This document shows positions 1 through 6,690 of a stretch of DNA of 46,278 nucleotides, in pieces; the first letter of the stretch is position 1; each line of letters starts with the position of its first letter. Position numbers and translations under genes: made by a program. The stretch spans positions 1-46,278 of the forward strand of contig JACPBS010000011.1 of assembly GCA_016180195.1 (NCBI GenBank), given 5' to 3'. The notes under the pieces are model-generated. The model did no database searches, had not been told where the DNA came from, and was given only the letters and a program-made list of their open reading frames with translations. This DNA comes from Candidatus Woesearchaeota archaeon. Lineage in GTDB: Archaea > Nanobdellota > Nanobdellia > Woesearchaeales > UBA10216.

Positions 1-18
1 AGGCCGCATAGCAGCCTG

Positions 19-93
19 GCAGGTAAAACACCTGCAAGTGTTTATTTTAGCTTTTCACAACTTTTTTAGGGCTAGTGACATATGTCATAGCCC
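19..93. repeat. two hairpins upstream of the THUMP gene
   Basis: GCAGGT/ACCTGC (19-24 with 30-35) forms a 6-bp hairpin. GGGCTA-G-TGACA / TGTCATAGCCC (69-93) forms an 11-bp hairpin with a single extra G in the left arm. The second has the one-base-bulge design seen in hairpins near 5224-5318 and 6904-6933. The function is unknown; it may be the terminator or tail of a gene to the left, or a dispersed palindromic element. Confidence 0.5.
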
Positions 94-118
94 AGCACAA
101 ACTATTAAGAAAACGAAA

Positions 119-131
119 CTATTAAATACTT
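119..131 (+). promoter_or_regulatory. TATA-like promoter of the THUMP gene
   Basis: The AT-rich stretch CTATTAAATAC lies about 35 nt upstream of the ATG at 161, followed by a GGTGA ribosome site at 151-155. The spacing fits an archaeal promoter with a short leader. Confidence 0.45.
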
Positions 132-160
132 GAAATTGCCGAAAATAAAAGGTGAGGATC

Positions 161-877
161 ATGGCCAAAGCGAAAAAAAATGCTAAAAAGGCAAGGCCAG
201 CAAAAAAAACTGCAAAGAAACAGCTGAAAAAGCCTAAAAAAGCACCAGTCAGGCAACCAAAAAGGCAGTTTAAAAAACAGGCTAAACAAGTCAAGAAGGC
301 TGCAAGAAAGCCTTCGAAAACCTCAATCTCAAAGCAGGCTTCAAAGCCTGTAATGGCAAAAGTCATTACGGGAAAGCCAAACCTTCTCGTAACATACGAC
401 CCCAACCATAAAGGCATTGCAGCAGCAGAGATAAAGGAGGCAATGGCAAGGATAGGGGAAAGATATGAGCTGGAAAAAACAATAGTTGATGGGCTTTTCA
501 AGATAAAAACACAGGATGCCAGAAGGGTGGTGAAAAAGCTAGCAGAACTTTACCGGAGAGAAATACAGCTGCTCAATACAACACACAGGTTTATACCAAT
601 CGATGCATGGTGCAGATCTGAAGTTCCTGAAATGCAGAAAGTCATAAAAGGGCTTGTTCCAAACATTGGCCAGAATGAGAGATGGAAAATGAACATAGGA
701 AAAAGGCACTGGGAAAAGATGCATGGAACTGAGCTGATAATAAAGCTAACCGAAGTCATAGACCGGGCAAAGGTTGACCTTGAAAAGCCTGAAAAGATAG
801 TCCAGGTTGAAATAATAGGCAATGAGGCAGGAATCTCACTAATAAGGCCGGATGAGATGCTTGAAGTTACTTCTTAA
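161..877 (+). CDS. THUMP-domain RNA-binding protein (TAN1-like)
   Basis: The first ~65 residues are extremely rich in Lys, Ala and Pro, a disordered nucleic-acid-binding tail. The remainder reads as a THUMP domain (about residues 70-235) with the typical opening NLLVTYDPN and a late segment like archaeal TAN1 homologues, which assist Kae1/Tan1-type tRNA acetylation. No methyltransferase or other catalytic domain is fused, so the protein is probably an RNA-binding adaptor. The ATG at 161 is preferred over an in-frame GTG at 152 because that GTG lies inside the GGTGA ribosome site at 151-155. The stop codon overlaps the stop of the convergent nreA-like gene by two bases. THUMP assignment is good; the exact tRNA target is inference. 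Confidence 0.75.
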   Translation: MAKAKKNAKKARPAKKTAKKQLKKPKKAPVRQPKRQFKKQAKQVKKAARKPSKTSISKQASKPVMAKVITGKPNLLVTYDPNHKGIAAAEIKEAMARIGERYELEKTIVDGLFKIKTQDARRVVKKLAELYRREIQLLNTTHRFIPIDAWCRSEVPEMQKVIKGLVPNIGQNERWKMNIGKRHWEKMHGTELIIKLTEVIDRAKVDLEKPEKIVQVEIIGNEAGISLIRPDEMLEVTS

Positions 878-2094
878 AAGAACGAATTTAGCTTAGACTG
901 CCGCTGAAGCTGGAGAAGCCGACTAGAATTCAATATTTTCGAAATATCAAAGCTGAATTTCCTCCTAAAGACTGCAGAAGCATACTTAAGGAGGAGTTCT
1001 TTTGAAGCAAAAGAAAGCGGAGGATTTGAAATAGCTTTTCTTACAGCCTCACGGCAAACCCAGACCCCCAAGGGAAGAAGGTACTCGGATGTAATGACCC
1101 TGATAACAAGAACAGAAGCCTGCCTGCGCATAGAATTAAGCTTCTCAAGTATCGGAAGCCTTGCAGCATAATACCCGCCCGCGCATTCCTGAGCATAGGA
1201 CTTCCTGCCGAAATAAGACTCGAAATCGGTTGAAAAGTCATCACCCTTTTCATAAGATTCGAACAGCTCATAACCCCAAACATCTGGGAAGAAAAGCACA
1301 AGGTAATAGTTGCCAAGGTAGCCGCCAAAGAAAGCCATGAAATCATTAACCTGGCTGAAACCCTTCACCCCATCAATGAGCCTCTTTCCAACAATGTCAT
1401 CAACAGCAGTTATAGAAAATCTGGTTGGAACAAGCCGCCTGCCAGATTTCAAGCCCAAAGCGCCAACAGACAGAACCCTGCTCAAAAAATCAACATTAAA
1501 CCCTGAGCTGAACAGGTAGTCGACAGCATCCACAGATTTCCAGCCAGAGTCTGAAAAAACCCTCTCAACTTTATGATGAATTTTCGGGTTAGAAGCTAAC
1601 TGTGCCTTTTTCAGGGATACTGCAGGCCCGACAGGGGCGTTAAACTGGCTGAAGCCTAACGAAAAGACCGGGCTGGAGAAAGAGACATCAAGGTCAACAG
1701 GAACCGATGACAAGGCAACTTCCTGTGCAATGCCTATAATCCGGTCATTTCCTCTCACGGACGCCTTCGACCTAGAATTCACCAAACCGCTCCTATAATC
1801 CACCACTTCAGAAATGCCGAGATTCCGATCAGCCCAAAAAGAAGGAGAATCATAAGCCCAGGCATCATCAGATACAAATCCGGGGCTTAAAAGGCCAACA
1901 TTAACATCTGGATACCCAAACCTGCCTATAAAAGGAGCGGGAAAAGAACCAAAAAAGGATTCCTTAGAAAGGCGTTCCTTCAGCTTCCCAAACATAGCTT
2001 TCCTTGAACATACAGGACAGATAAACTCTGCAAAATATGATGAAGGGAATGAATTATTGCAGGACTTGCAGACAGCAAACTTGAATATGCGCAT
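874..2094 (-). CDS. nreA: NreA-type archaeal DNA repair protein with PCNA-binding tail
   Basis: The 406-aa protein opens with a zinc-ribbon pattern (CKSC near residue 9 and CPVC near 27), followed by the family signature RFGYPDVNVG. It ends in QSKLNSFF, an almost perfect PCNA-interacting (PIP) box Q-x-x-L-x-x-F-F. Archaeal Nre proteins are known to bind PCNA through this tail and protect cells against mitomycin-type damage; the enzymatic activity is unknown. The ATG start sits next to an AT-rich promoter (about 2110-2125) that is back-to-back with the tRNA promoter. It converges on the THUMP gene with overlapping stop codons. Confidence 0.85.
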   Translation of the reverse strand: MRIFKFAVCKSCNNSFPSSYFAEFICPVCSRKAMFGKLKERLSKESFFGSFPAPFIGRFGYPDVNVGLLSPGFVSDDAWAYDSPSFWADRNLGISEVVDYRSGLVNSRSKASVRGNDRIIGIAQEVALSSVPVDLDVSFSSPVFSLGFSQFNAPVGPAVSLKKAQLASNPKIHHKVERVFSDSGWKSVDAVDYLFSSGFNVDFLSRVLSVGALGLKSGRRLVPTRFSITAVDDIVGKRLIDGVKGFSQVNDFMAFFGGYLGNYYLVLFFPDVWGYELFESYEKGDDFSTDFESYFGRKSYAQECAGGYYAARLPILEKLNSMRRQASVLVIRVITSEYLLPLGVWVCREAVRKAISNPPLSFASKELLLKYASAVFRRKFSFDISKILNSSRLLQLQRQSKLNSFF

Positions 2095-2133
2095 CAGCTG
2101 AAAGAGTCCTGGAATAATAAAAAATTAGTGGTA

Positions 2134-2146
2134 ACATTTAAATAAG
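2134..2146 (+). promoter_or_regulatory. TATA box of tRNA-Gln
   Basis: ACATTTAAATAAG lies about 25-30 nt upstream of the first base of the tRNA (2170), the standard archaeal spacing. Confidence 0.6.
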
Positions 2147-2207
2147 TTCTACAGAAACAATACCCTTGTAGCCCCGTAGTGTAGCGGCCAATCATCCCGG
2201 CCTTTGG

Positions 2208-2224
2208 AAGCCAAAGCTGAAGAG
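2208..2224 (+). other. tRNA intron at position 37/38
   Basis: The canonical archaeal intron position is after base 37. The intron contains CCAAAG, which pairs with CTTTGG spanning the anticodon, as expected for a bulge-helix-type splicing substrate. Removing the 17 nt gives a normal seven-base anticodon loop. Confidence 0.8.
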
Positions 2225-2245
2225 AGCCGGGGACGGCGGTTCGAA

Positions 2246-2259
2246 TCCGCCCGGGGCTA
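2246..2259 (+). repeat. attL-like 14-bp repeat
   Basis: This is the first copy of TCCGCCCGGGGCTA, inside the tRNA gene. Confidence 0.7.
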
Positions 2260-2270
2260 TTTCTAAAGAG

Positions 2271-2439
2271 TTCATTCTAAGGTTCGAAAGAAGCCAAATC
2301 AAGGCAACGGCTAAAAAGGCATTAGGAACAGCAGTAACACCACACATTGATAAGACACACATCTGCAGGCCGCCGATTTCGGATGGAGATTGTATCTGAC
2401 ATTCAAGACCATATGTTGACTGGCAAAGATATCTGAGAA
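2271..2439 (+). pseudogene. possible tyrosine-recombinase remnant
   Basis: Read through a stop and at least one frame change, this stretch gives AKKALGTAVTPH, similar in feel to the segment just before the catalytic HxLRH motif of archaeal/phage integrases, and later YVDWQRYLRRKQQK, which resembles an integrase C-terminus. The position right beside attL fits. No catalytic R-H-R-Y set is preserved. The similarity is weak and judged by eye; the stretch could be non-coding. Confidence 0.28.
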
Positions 2440-2655
2440 GAAAACAACAGAAATAATCAAAGGCGACGACATGACTGAACTTAGAAAGCAAAATAAGAAA
2501 CTAGGGGAAGAAATGGCAAGCCTGCGAGAAAACTATCAGCAATTGCAAGAAGACATCAAAAAAGAGAACTGCCAGAATGGTATGTCGATCTGGTTAAAGC
2601 CTATATATGTTGTTATCGGGAGATCAAAAAAGGCTAGCACTGGACATGAAGGCAC

Positions 2656-2668
2656 AACATATTTAATT
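2656..2668 (+). promoter_or_regulatory. TATA-like promoter of dinD
   Basis: CATATTTAATTAA lies about 27-30 nt upstream of the dinD ATG (2692), consistent with a near-leaderless transcript. It falls inside the ORF at 2471-2719, an argument against that ORF being a gene. Confidence 0.45.
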
Positions 2669-2691
2669 AAGAAGAAACATGGTCAAGAAAA

Positions 2692-3537
2692 ATGGACAAG
2701 GAAGTTATTGAAAAATTAAAAAAAACCTTTGAAGACTTTGCCAACGAAAAAGACGGAATCGAATTTTGGTTTGCGAGAGACCTACAAAACCTGCTTGAAT
2801 ATGATGAATGGAGAAACTTCTTGAATGTTATAGAGAAGGCAAAAATAGCTTGCAAAAATTCTGATCAAAATGTAACCGATCATTTTTTTGATGTCAACAA
2901 AACGATACAGATGCCAAAAGAGGCAAGTAAAGACATCCCAGATATAATGCTCACAAGATATGCTTGTTATCTAATAGCCCAGAATGGAGACTCAAGAAAA
3001 GAACCCGTTGCATTTGCCCAAAGCTACTTTGCAGTCCAGACAAGAAAACAAGAGCTAATAGAACAAAGGATAAACCTGATTGAAAGAATAAACGCCAGAA
3101 AGAAGCTAATAGCATCGGAAACAGAACTATCCAAACTTATCTACGAAAGAGGCGTTGACGAAGAAGGACTCGCCAGAATAAGAAGCAAAGGCGACAAAGC
3201 TCTATTTGGAGGCAAACAACAGCAATGATGAAAAAAAGGCTTAACCTGCCTTCAAACCAGCCCCTTGCAGACTACCTGCCAACCATCACAATAACAGCAA
3301 AAAACCTGGCAACAGAAATAACAAACTTCAACGTAAAAAAAAGACAGCCTAGAAGGAGAGCCAAGTATAACCAAAGAACACGTAAGAAATAACACCGATG
3401 TAAGAAGGCTGCTATCAAACAGGGGAATAAAACCCGAAAACCTTTCACCAGAGGAAGACCTGAAGAAGCTTGGACGAAAAATAAAAAAAGGAGAAAAAGA
3501 GATAGCGGAAAAATCCAGAACAGTTACAAAACCATAG
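2692..3537 (+). pseudogene. dinD: DinD-like DNA-damage-inducible protein, two frameshifts
   Basis: Residues 1-178 (2692-3228) match DinD/BRO-type proteins (EFWFARDLQNLLEYDEWRNF, then LTRYACYLIAQNGD, the fold-defining part). Homology continues without a gap in the next frame from the ATG at 3225 (LADYLPTITITAKNLATEIT, to about 3330). It then returns to the original frame after an eight-A run, ending at 3535-3537 (SITKEHV, RGIKPENL). Adding one base near 3225 and removing one A at the A8 run would restore an uninterrupted ~281-residue protein. Either a young pseudogene or two homopolymer sequencing errors. DinD is SOS-linked in bacteria; its activity is unknown. It is cargo of the tRNA-Gln element. 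Confidence 0.8.
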
Positions 3538-3541
3538 CCTG

Positions 3542-3555
3542 TCCGCCCGGGGCTA
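3542..3555 (+). repeat. attR-like 14-bp repeat
   Basis: This is an exact second copy of the tRNA-Gln 3' segment, immediately after the dinD stop. It marks the right border of the integrated element. Confidence 0.7.
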
Positions 3556-3680
3556 CTATTGTTTCTTTAACCAAACCGGGGCGCGTAGAAACTTCGTTGA
3601 TTAGATTCTTTGCCTTTACAAATAAATTTTCTTTTTGAAAAATCGGCCTATCCCCCAGCCTATTTCATATATTAAAGCCA

Positions 3681-3695
3681 ACTTTATATTTATAA
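3681..3695 (+). promoter_or_regulatory. TATA box of the candidate ncRNA
   Basis: CTTTATATTTATAAA is a strong archaeal TATA element. It would place transcription start near 3712-3717, where the long closing helix of the candidate RNA begins. Confidence 0.5.
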
Positions 3696-3716
3696 ACATT
3701 GTTGCGTATTTATATC

Positions 3717-3835
3717 TTGCGGTTGAGGTGAAAAAGTCTGAATAGCATAACCTTTAGGTTATGTAGTATTATTCTAGCGGCGACTTCTGAGTGTTTGGTT
3801 TAACTTTTTCTAAAAGACTTTCATCTCAGCTGCAA
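3717..3835 (+). ncRNA. candidate structured RNA with a 21-bp closing helix
   Basis: No ORF occupies this gap. Bases 3717-3739 pair with 3815-3835 through about 21 base pairs (three G-U), interrupted only by two unpaired As (3731-3732). Inside lies a perfect hairpin CATAACC-TTTA-GGTTATG (3746-3763), extended by AATA/TATT. A strong TATA box sits one promoter length upstream. A T-run (3845-3850) and a separate mscS promoter follow, so the RNA appears to be its own unit rather than an mscS leader. It is close to 5S rRNA in size but lacks 5S sequence motifs. Unknown family. Confidence 0.5.
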
Positions 3836-3845
3836 CACAGCATAA

Positions 3846-3857
3846 TTTTTTATATTA
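3846..3857 (+). promoter_or_regulatory. TATA box of mscS
   Basis: TTTTTATATTA is centred about 24 nt upstream of the ATG at 3876, predicting a leaderless mRNA starting at that ATG. Confidence 0.5.
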
Positions 3858-3875
3858 GTGCTTTTTTAAGTGAAT

Positions 3876-4979
3876 ATGCAATTCCAGGCATTGATCGAAA
3901 AATTTTTGGCATCCACATACTACGGCAATACCGGGGATAAGATTGCCTACTTCTTCGCCCTTGTATTGGGCGTTACTGTAATCCTGAAAGTTTTCAAGCT
4001 TTACTTTCTTTCCCATCTTAAAAGGCTGGCGAAAAAAAGCAAAACGAAATTAGATGATGCAATTGTTGAATTTATTGATGAAATCGATTGGAGAATAATG
4101 CTTCTTGTTGCTTTAATATTTTCTTCTAGGATTCTTGTCCTGCAGGAGTGGGTTTCGAAATGGCTTTGGTACTTCCTCCTTGCCCTGCTTTCGTATTTGA
4201 TTGTTAAGTTTGTGTCAAAGATCATAGATCATTTGATTAAGGACGAGATTGATAAAAGGCTGGAAGCAGATAACGCAGATGACACCACTGCAATTTCTGT
4301 TCTTGGAAGCATCCTTAAGGTTTGCCTCTGGGCAATAGCCTTGCTGTTCATACTGTCAAATCTCGGTGTGAACATAACTTCTCTGATTGCAGGTATCGGG
4401 ATTGGCGGCATTGCCATAGCATTTGCACTACAGAAGATCTTAGAGGACCTCTTCAGCTCCTTCACCATTTATTTCGACAAGCCTTTTAAGAAAGGGGATT
4501 TTATAATAGTTGGGACTGACATGGGCACTGTAAAGCACATAGGCATAAAGACAACAAGAATCCAGACCCTGGAAGGTCAAGAGTTGATCATCTCCAACAG
4601 GGAGCTGACCACCGCAAGAGTCAACAACTACAAGAAGATGGAGGAAAGACGTGTATTATTTAGCATAGGAGTTGTTTATGATTCAACTGTTGCAAAGCTG
4701 AAGGAGGCAAAGGAGATCATCAGCGAAGTTGTCAGGGGCATCGAATCAGTGAGGCTGGACAGGGTGAATTTCAAGAAGTTCAATGATTATTCTCTTGACT
4801 TTGAGATAGTTTATTACTTGAACACCAATGACTACAACAAGTACATGGAGGTCCAGGAGAAGATAAATTGGGCTATCAAGGACCTTTTTGATAGGGCAGG
4901 CATCGAATTTGCATTCCCAACAAGAACCCTGCATCTAAGCAATGTTCCTCAAAAAAGAAGCCAATCAATATCGGGGTAA
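3876..4979 (+). CDS. mscS: MscS-family mechanosensitive channel
   Basis: An inner-membrane channel that opens under membrane tension to release solutes after osmotic downshock. The 367-aa protein has four to five hydrophobic segments in the first half. The pore helix (about residues 170-190) is recognisable from SLIAGIGIGGIAIAFALQ, a Gly/Ala-rich motif, followed by the MscS beta-domain with FDKPFKKGDFI and an alpha/beta C-terminal vestibule. The ATG at 3876 is preferred to an in-frame GTG at 3870 because it sits at leaderless distance from a TATA box. The gene is monocistronic. Confidence 0.93.
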   Translation: MQFQALIEKFLASTYYGNTGDKIAYFFALVLGVTVILKVFKLYFLSHLKRLAKKSKTKLDDAIVEFIDEIDWRIMLLVALIFSSRILVLQEWVSKWLWYFLLALLSYLIVKFVSKIIDHLIKDEIDKRLEADNADDTTAISVLGSILKVCLWAIALLFILSNLGVNITSLIAGIGIGGIAIAFALQKILEDLFSSFTIYFDKPFKKGDFIIVGTDMGTVKHIGIKTTRIQTLEGQELIISNRELTTARVNNYKKMEERRVLFSIGVVYDSTVAKLKEAKEIISEVVRGIESVRLDRVNFKKFNDYSLDFEIVYYLNTNDYNKYMEVQEKINWAIKDLFDRAGIEFAFPTRTLHLSNVPQKRSQSISG

Positions 4980-5206
4980 GAAGCTGATTGTTATGAGAAA
5001 TTTCTGACATTTCAATCAGAAGAATTCTGAGTGGTATGGAGCGTAGCGGAAGACCTGCAAGATATGTGTTTTTCTTAGCAGACAGTTAAATCCTGGAGAT
5101 GATTAATATGGAAGATTAGTCAAGAAATCATAATTGAAAAACTCCATTTGGTCGTTTTTCAAAGTTCTCAACCTTACAAATAAATTTCGCCTCGGGTTCA
5201 AAGCCC

Positions 5207-5358
5207 CGCCCTTTATGGCGAAACCCAAATTGTTTTGACAATTGGGCACAAGAATGCAATTCTTTGTGTTCCCAAATCGTTTTGCGATTGGGCCCATTTG
5301 AACTCTGTTCAAATTGGGATCCGCCATTGAAGTGAGAGGATAGCTCCGAGCGGCGGAT
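5207..5358. repeat. array of six consecutive hairpins
   Basis: In order: CGCC/GGCG (5207-5220); CCCAAATTGT/ACAATTGGG (5224-5246); CACAAGAAT/ATTCTTTGTG (5247-5268); CCCAAATCG/CGATTGGG (5271-5292); CCCATTTGAAC/GTTCAAATTGGG (5293-5318); ATCCGCC/GGCGGAT (5319-5358). The four middle stems each have exactly one unpaired base, at the same relative place (next to the A/T pairs), while inner stem sequences differ and co-vary. Stems abut with zero to two bases between them. The similarity to the insertion at 6842-7014 suggests a dispersed hairpin element; a structured RNA is the alternative. Confidence 0.6.
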
Positions 5359-5374
5359 TTTTGTTACCATAATC

Positions 5375-5382
5375 TTTATATA
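5375..5382 (+). promoter_or_regulatory. TATA box of the toxin-antitoxin operon
   Basis: TTTATATA is 23-30 nt upstream of the antitoxin ATG (5405), predicting a leaderless transcript. Confidence 0.5.
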
Positions 5383-5404
5383 CTCCATAATCTCCATAGG
5401 CTTC

Positions 5405-5611
5405 ATGGCAACTACAATATCTTTAAGCACGGAGATGAAAGAGAAGCTCAAGTACCTTGGAAGGACAGGAGACACATATGATGACATAATTAGAAGGATG
5501 TATGAGGCAACAAAAAAGACCATCTTGCTTCAATATATCTACGACCAGTCTGATTCTGTTGAAATTGATGAAGCAATTTCGGATGCGCACAAAAGATGGC
5601 CAAGGTCCTGA
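5405..5611 (+). CDS. antitoxin of a RelBE-like pair
   Basis: A 68-aa protein starting MATTISLSTEMKEKLKYLG, typical of archaeal small antitoxins of the ribbon-helix-helix/DUF7557-like type: a short beta strand, then a helix with KxxxxxTYDDIIRRM. The acidic C-terminal part would cover the toxin. It overlaps the downstream toxin gene by 16 nt, the usual antitoxin-first order, and has its own TATA box. The role is assigned mainly from position and the N-terminal pattern. Confidence 0.7.
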   Translation: MATTISLSTEMKEKLKYLGRTGDTYDDIIRRMYEATKKTILLQYIYDQSDSVEIDEAISDAHKRWPRS

Positions 5612-5934
5612 TAACCAACCTTCTCAGGGATGAAATATTCTCAAAATTTAAATCAAAATCAGAGGATATTTTCAAGAGAATGAAGCGGCTGGAGACCAAC
5701 CCAAATCAGGGAAGGATTATTGGAAATGTAGGTGGTGTCGCCATCAAGGAACTAAAATATGAAAAGTTCAGATTTTACTGCATAACTGATGGTCACGTCC
5801 TCAAGTTTGGCTCTGATGACGAGCTTGCAGGCCTTCTCATCAAATTCGTAAGGATGTCAGAAAAGAAAGACCAAAAAATCATCATAAACAAAATAAAAAA
5901 CATTCTGAAATCTTTTGGATTTGATGGATTCTAG
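5596..5934 (+). CDS. RelE/ParE-superfamily toxin
   Basis: A 112-aa basic protein with RelE-like order: N-terminal helix pair (FKSKSEDIFKRMKRLETNPNQG), then a beta sheet carrying GGVAIKELKYEKFRFYCITDG and LIKFVRMSEKKDQ. RelE toxins cleave mRNA on the ribosome; other members of the superfamily poison gyrase. The gene overlaps the antitoxin by 16 nt and is translationally coupled. The C-terminus, ending near GFDGF, is longer than in minimal RelE. Family is likely; target is inference. Confidence 0.75.
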   Translation: MAKVLITNLLRDEIFSKFKSKSEDIFKRMKRLETNPNQGRIIGNVGGVAIKELKYEKFRFYCITDGHVLKFGSDDELAGLLIKFVRMSEKKDQKIIINKIKNILKSFGFDGF

Positions 5935-6052
5935 CCCAGTTGACCAGGCGGTTAATGCTGTTTTATCTGCCTCTGGGCGATATGTTGCCGAGGTTGGCAA
6001 GGCTGGCTTTGGGGCTGATGTTCGCGAGGCTTTGAAGCCGCTTTACAAGTGA
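5924..6052 (+). CDS. small unrecognised ORF or gene remnant (42 aa)
   Basis: ATG at 5924 overlaps the end of the toxin gene by 11 nt and the frame runs to TGA at 6050-6052, followed at once by a T8 tract. The peptide (SSPVDQAVNAVLSASGRYVA, then EVGKAGFGADVREALKPLYK) looks like ordinary folded-protein sequence, and it uses GCT/GTT-type codons unlike the AT-rich toxin. It could be the tail of a lost gene or a real small protein. Function unknown. Confidence 0.35.
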   Translation: MDSSPVDQAVNAVLSASGRYVAEVGKAGFGADVREALKPLYK

Positions 6053-6075
6053 TTTTTTTTCACATAAGGATTTTC

Positions 6076-6690
6076 TCATTGCCTGATGCTCACCTCCATT
6101 CCATCTTCGCCGAACCTATGGAATGTGCTCCTGTACCTGCTTGAATTCCTGACATATGAAAGGTAGTCTTTCATGTCCTCACCGCAAATCCAGGCATTAT
6201 CAGCAACAATAACGCATCCCCTGCCAATATTCCCGTTTTTTTCGAGCAGCTGCAAGTACGCAAAGTACTGGTCCTTCGCTGCATCCAGGAACACAAGTTC
6301 GAATTCCACTCCGAGATTTGGGATAACATTCAAAGCATCGCCAACTACAACCCGGACTTTCTTTTCAAACCCAGCCTTCCTTATGTTCTGCCTCGCAATC
6401 CGTGCAGAATCATCTGATATCTCGATGCATGTCAGCATTCCTTCAGCAAGGTTCCGCGCTATACGAATGGCAGAATAGCCAACAAGGGTCCCGATCTCAA
6501 GAACTTTTTCAGGGTTTCGCTTCCTGACGACATCCTCCAAAAACCTGCCCTTCTCCCTTCCGACAATCGGCAAAAAAACTGATTCGGAAAGCGTTTCTAT
6601 GGATTTCAAAACTTCCTCATCCTTTCTCATCAAAATAGGTAAAGAATGCGGGAATTTAAGGCTTTTCAAATCATTGCCTGAAGCCTGCAA
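6076..6690 (-). CDS. SAM-dependent O-methyltransferase (COG4122 type)
   Basis: A Rossmann methyltransferase of the catechol-O-methyltransferase-like family. The SAM loop VLEIGTLVGYSAIRIA lies near residue 63, an acidic loop (CIEISDDSARIARQN) follows, and the metal/substrate motif FLDAAKDQYFAYL and ADNAW come later, all in the expected order. The length of 204 aa is normal. The substrate cannot be told. Start is uncertain: TTG at 6690 gives the listed gene, TTG at 6669 (just after the upstream stop at 6671) and ATG at 6630 are alternatives. Last gene of the thrB operon. Confidence 0.85.
   Translation of the reverse strand: MQASGNDLKSLKFPHSLPILMRKDEEVLKSIETLSESVFLPIVGREKGRFLEDVVRKRNPEKVLEIGTLVGYSAIRIARNLAEGMLTCIEISDDSARIARQNIRKAGFEKKVRVVVGDALNVIPNLGVEFELVFLDAAKDQYFAYLQLLEKNGNIGRGCVIVADNAWICGEDMKDYLSYVRNSSRYRSTFHRFGEDGMEVSIRQ

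Larger units (their letters stand above)
2170..2259 (+). tRNA. tRNA-Gln (UUG) with a 17-nt intron
   Basis: A seven-pair acceptor stem joins 2170-2176 with 2252-2258 (A1-U72 then six G-C pairs), with discriminator A at 2259. The anticodon stem CCGGC/GCCGG (2197-2201 with 2226-2230) carries the loop C-U-UUG-G and A. The T arm is GGCGG-TTCGAAT-CCGCC (2235-2251). The anticodon UUG reads Gln, and A1-U72 is the archaeal identity pair for this tRNA. A 17-nt intron splits the anticodon loop after position 37. CCA is not encoded. The 3' end is duplicated at 3542-3555, marking an integration site. Confidence 0.9.
2246..3555. mobile_element. small element integrated in the tRNA-Gln 3' end
   Basis: TCCGCCCGGGGCTA occurs at 2246-2259 (T arm and acceptor 3' strand of the tRNA) and again, exactly, at 3542-3555, six bases after the dinD stop. 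This is the layout of attL/attR left by a tyrosine-recombinase element that rebuilds the tRNA. The interior (~1.3 kb) carries a possible integrase relic, a small ORF at 2471-2719 of doubtful reality, and a frameshifted dinD. No intact integrase remains, so the element is probably fixed. Confidence 0.7.
4980..5404. other. 425-nt gene-free gap
   Basis: There is no convincing coding region. The left ~200 nt show nothing I can name apart from TTACAAATAAATTT (5174-5187), which recurs at 3616-3629. The right part is the hairpin array described separately, then the toxin-antitoxin promoter. Confidence 0.6.

Noticed and set aside
2192-2491. 99-aa minus-strand ORF ending GGFEPPSPALFSF-like
   Set aside because: It reads antisense through the tRNA-Gln gene, a classic false ORF.
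2471-2719. 82-aa ORF before dinD (starts TELRKQNKKLGEE)
   Set aside because: It contains the likely dinD promoter, overlaps dinD by 28 nt, and its second half has no protein-like character; not listed as a gene.
3717-3835. 5S rRNA
   Set aside because: Length and closing helix are similar, but the conserved 5S loop sequences are absent and the interior is too AU-rich.
5207-5358. CRISPR array
   Set aside because: Stems are adjacent without unique spacers of constant length, inner sequences vary, and no cas genes are present.
5103-5523. Minus-strand ORFs over the hairpin array
   Set aside because: They translate inverted repeats in antisense and overlap the antitoxin gene; no family features.
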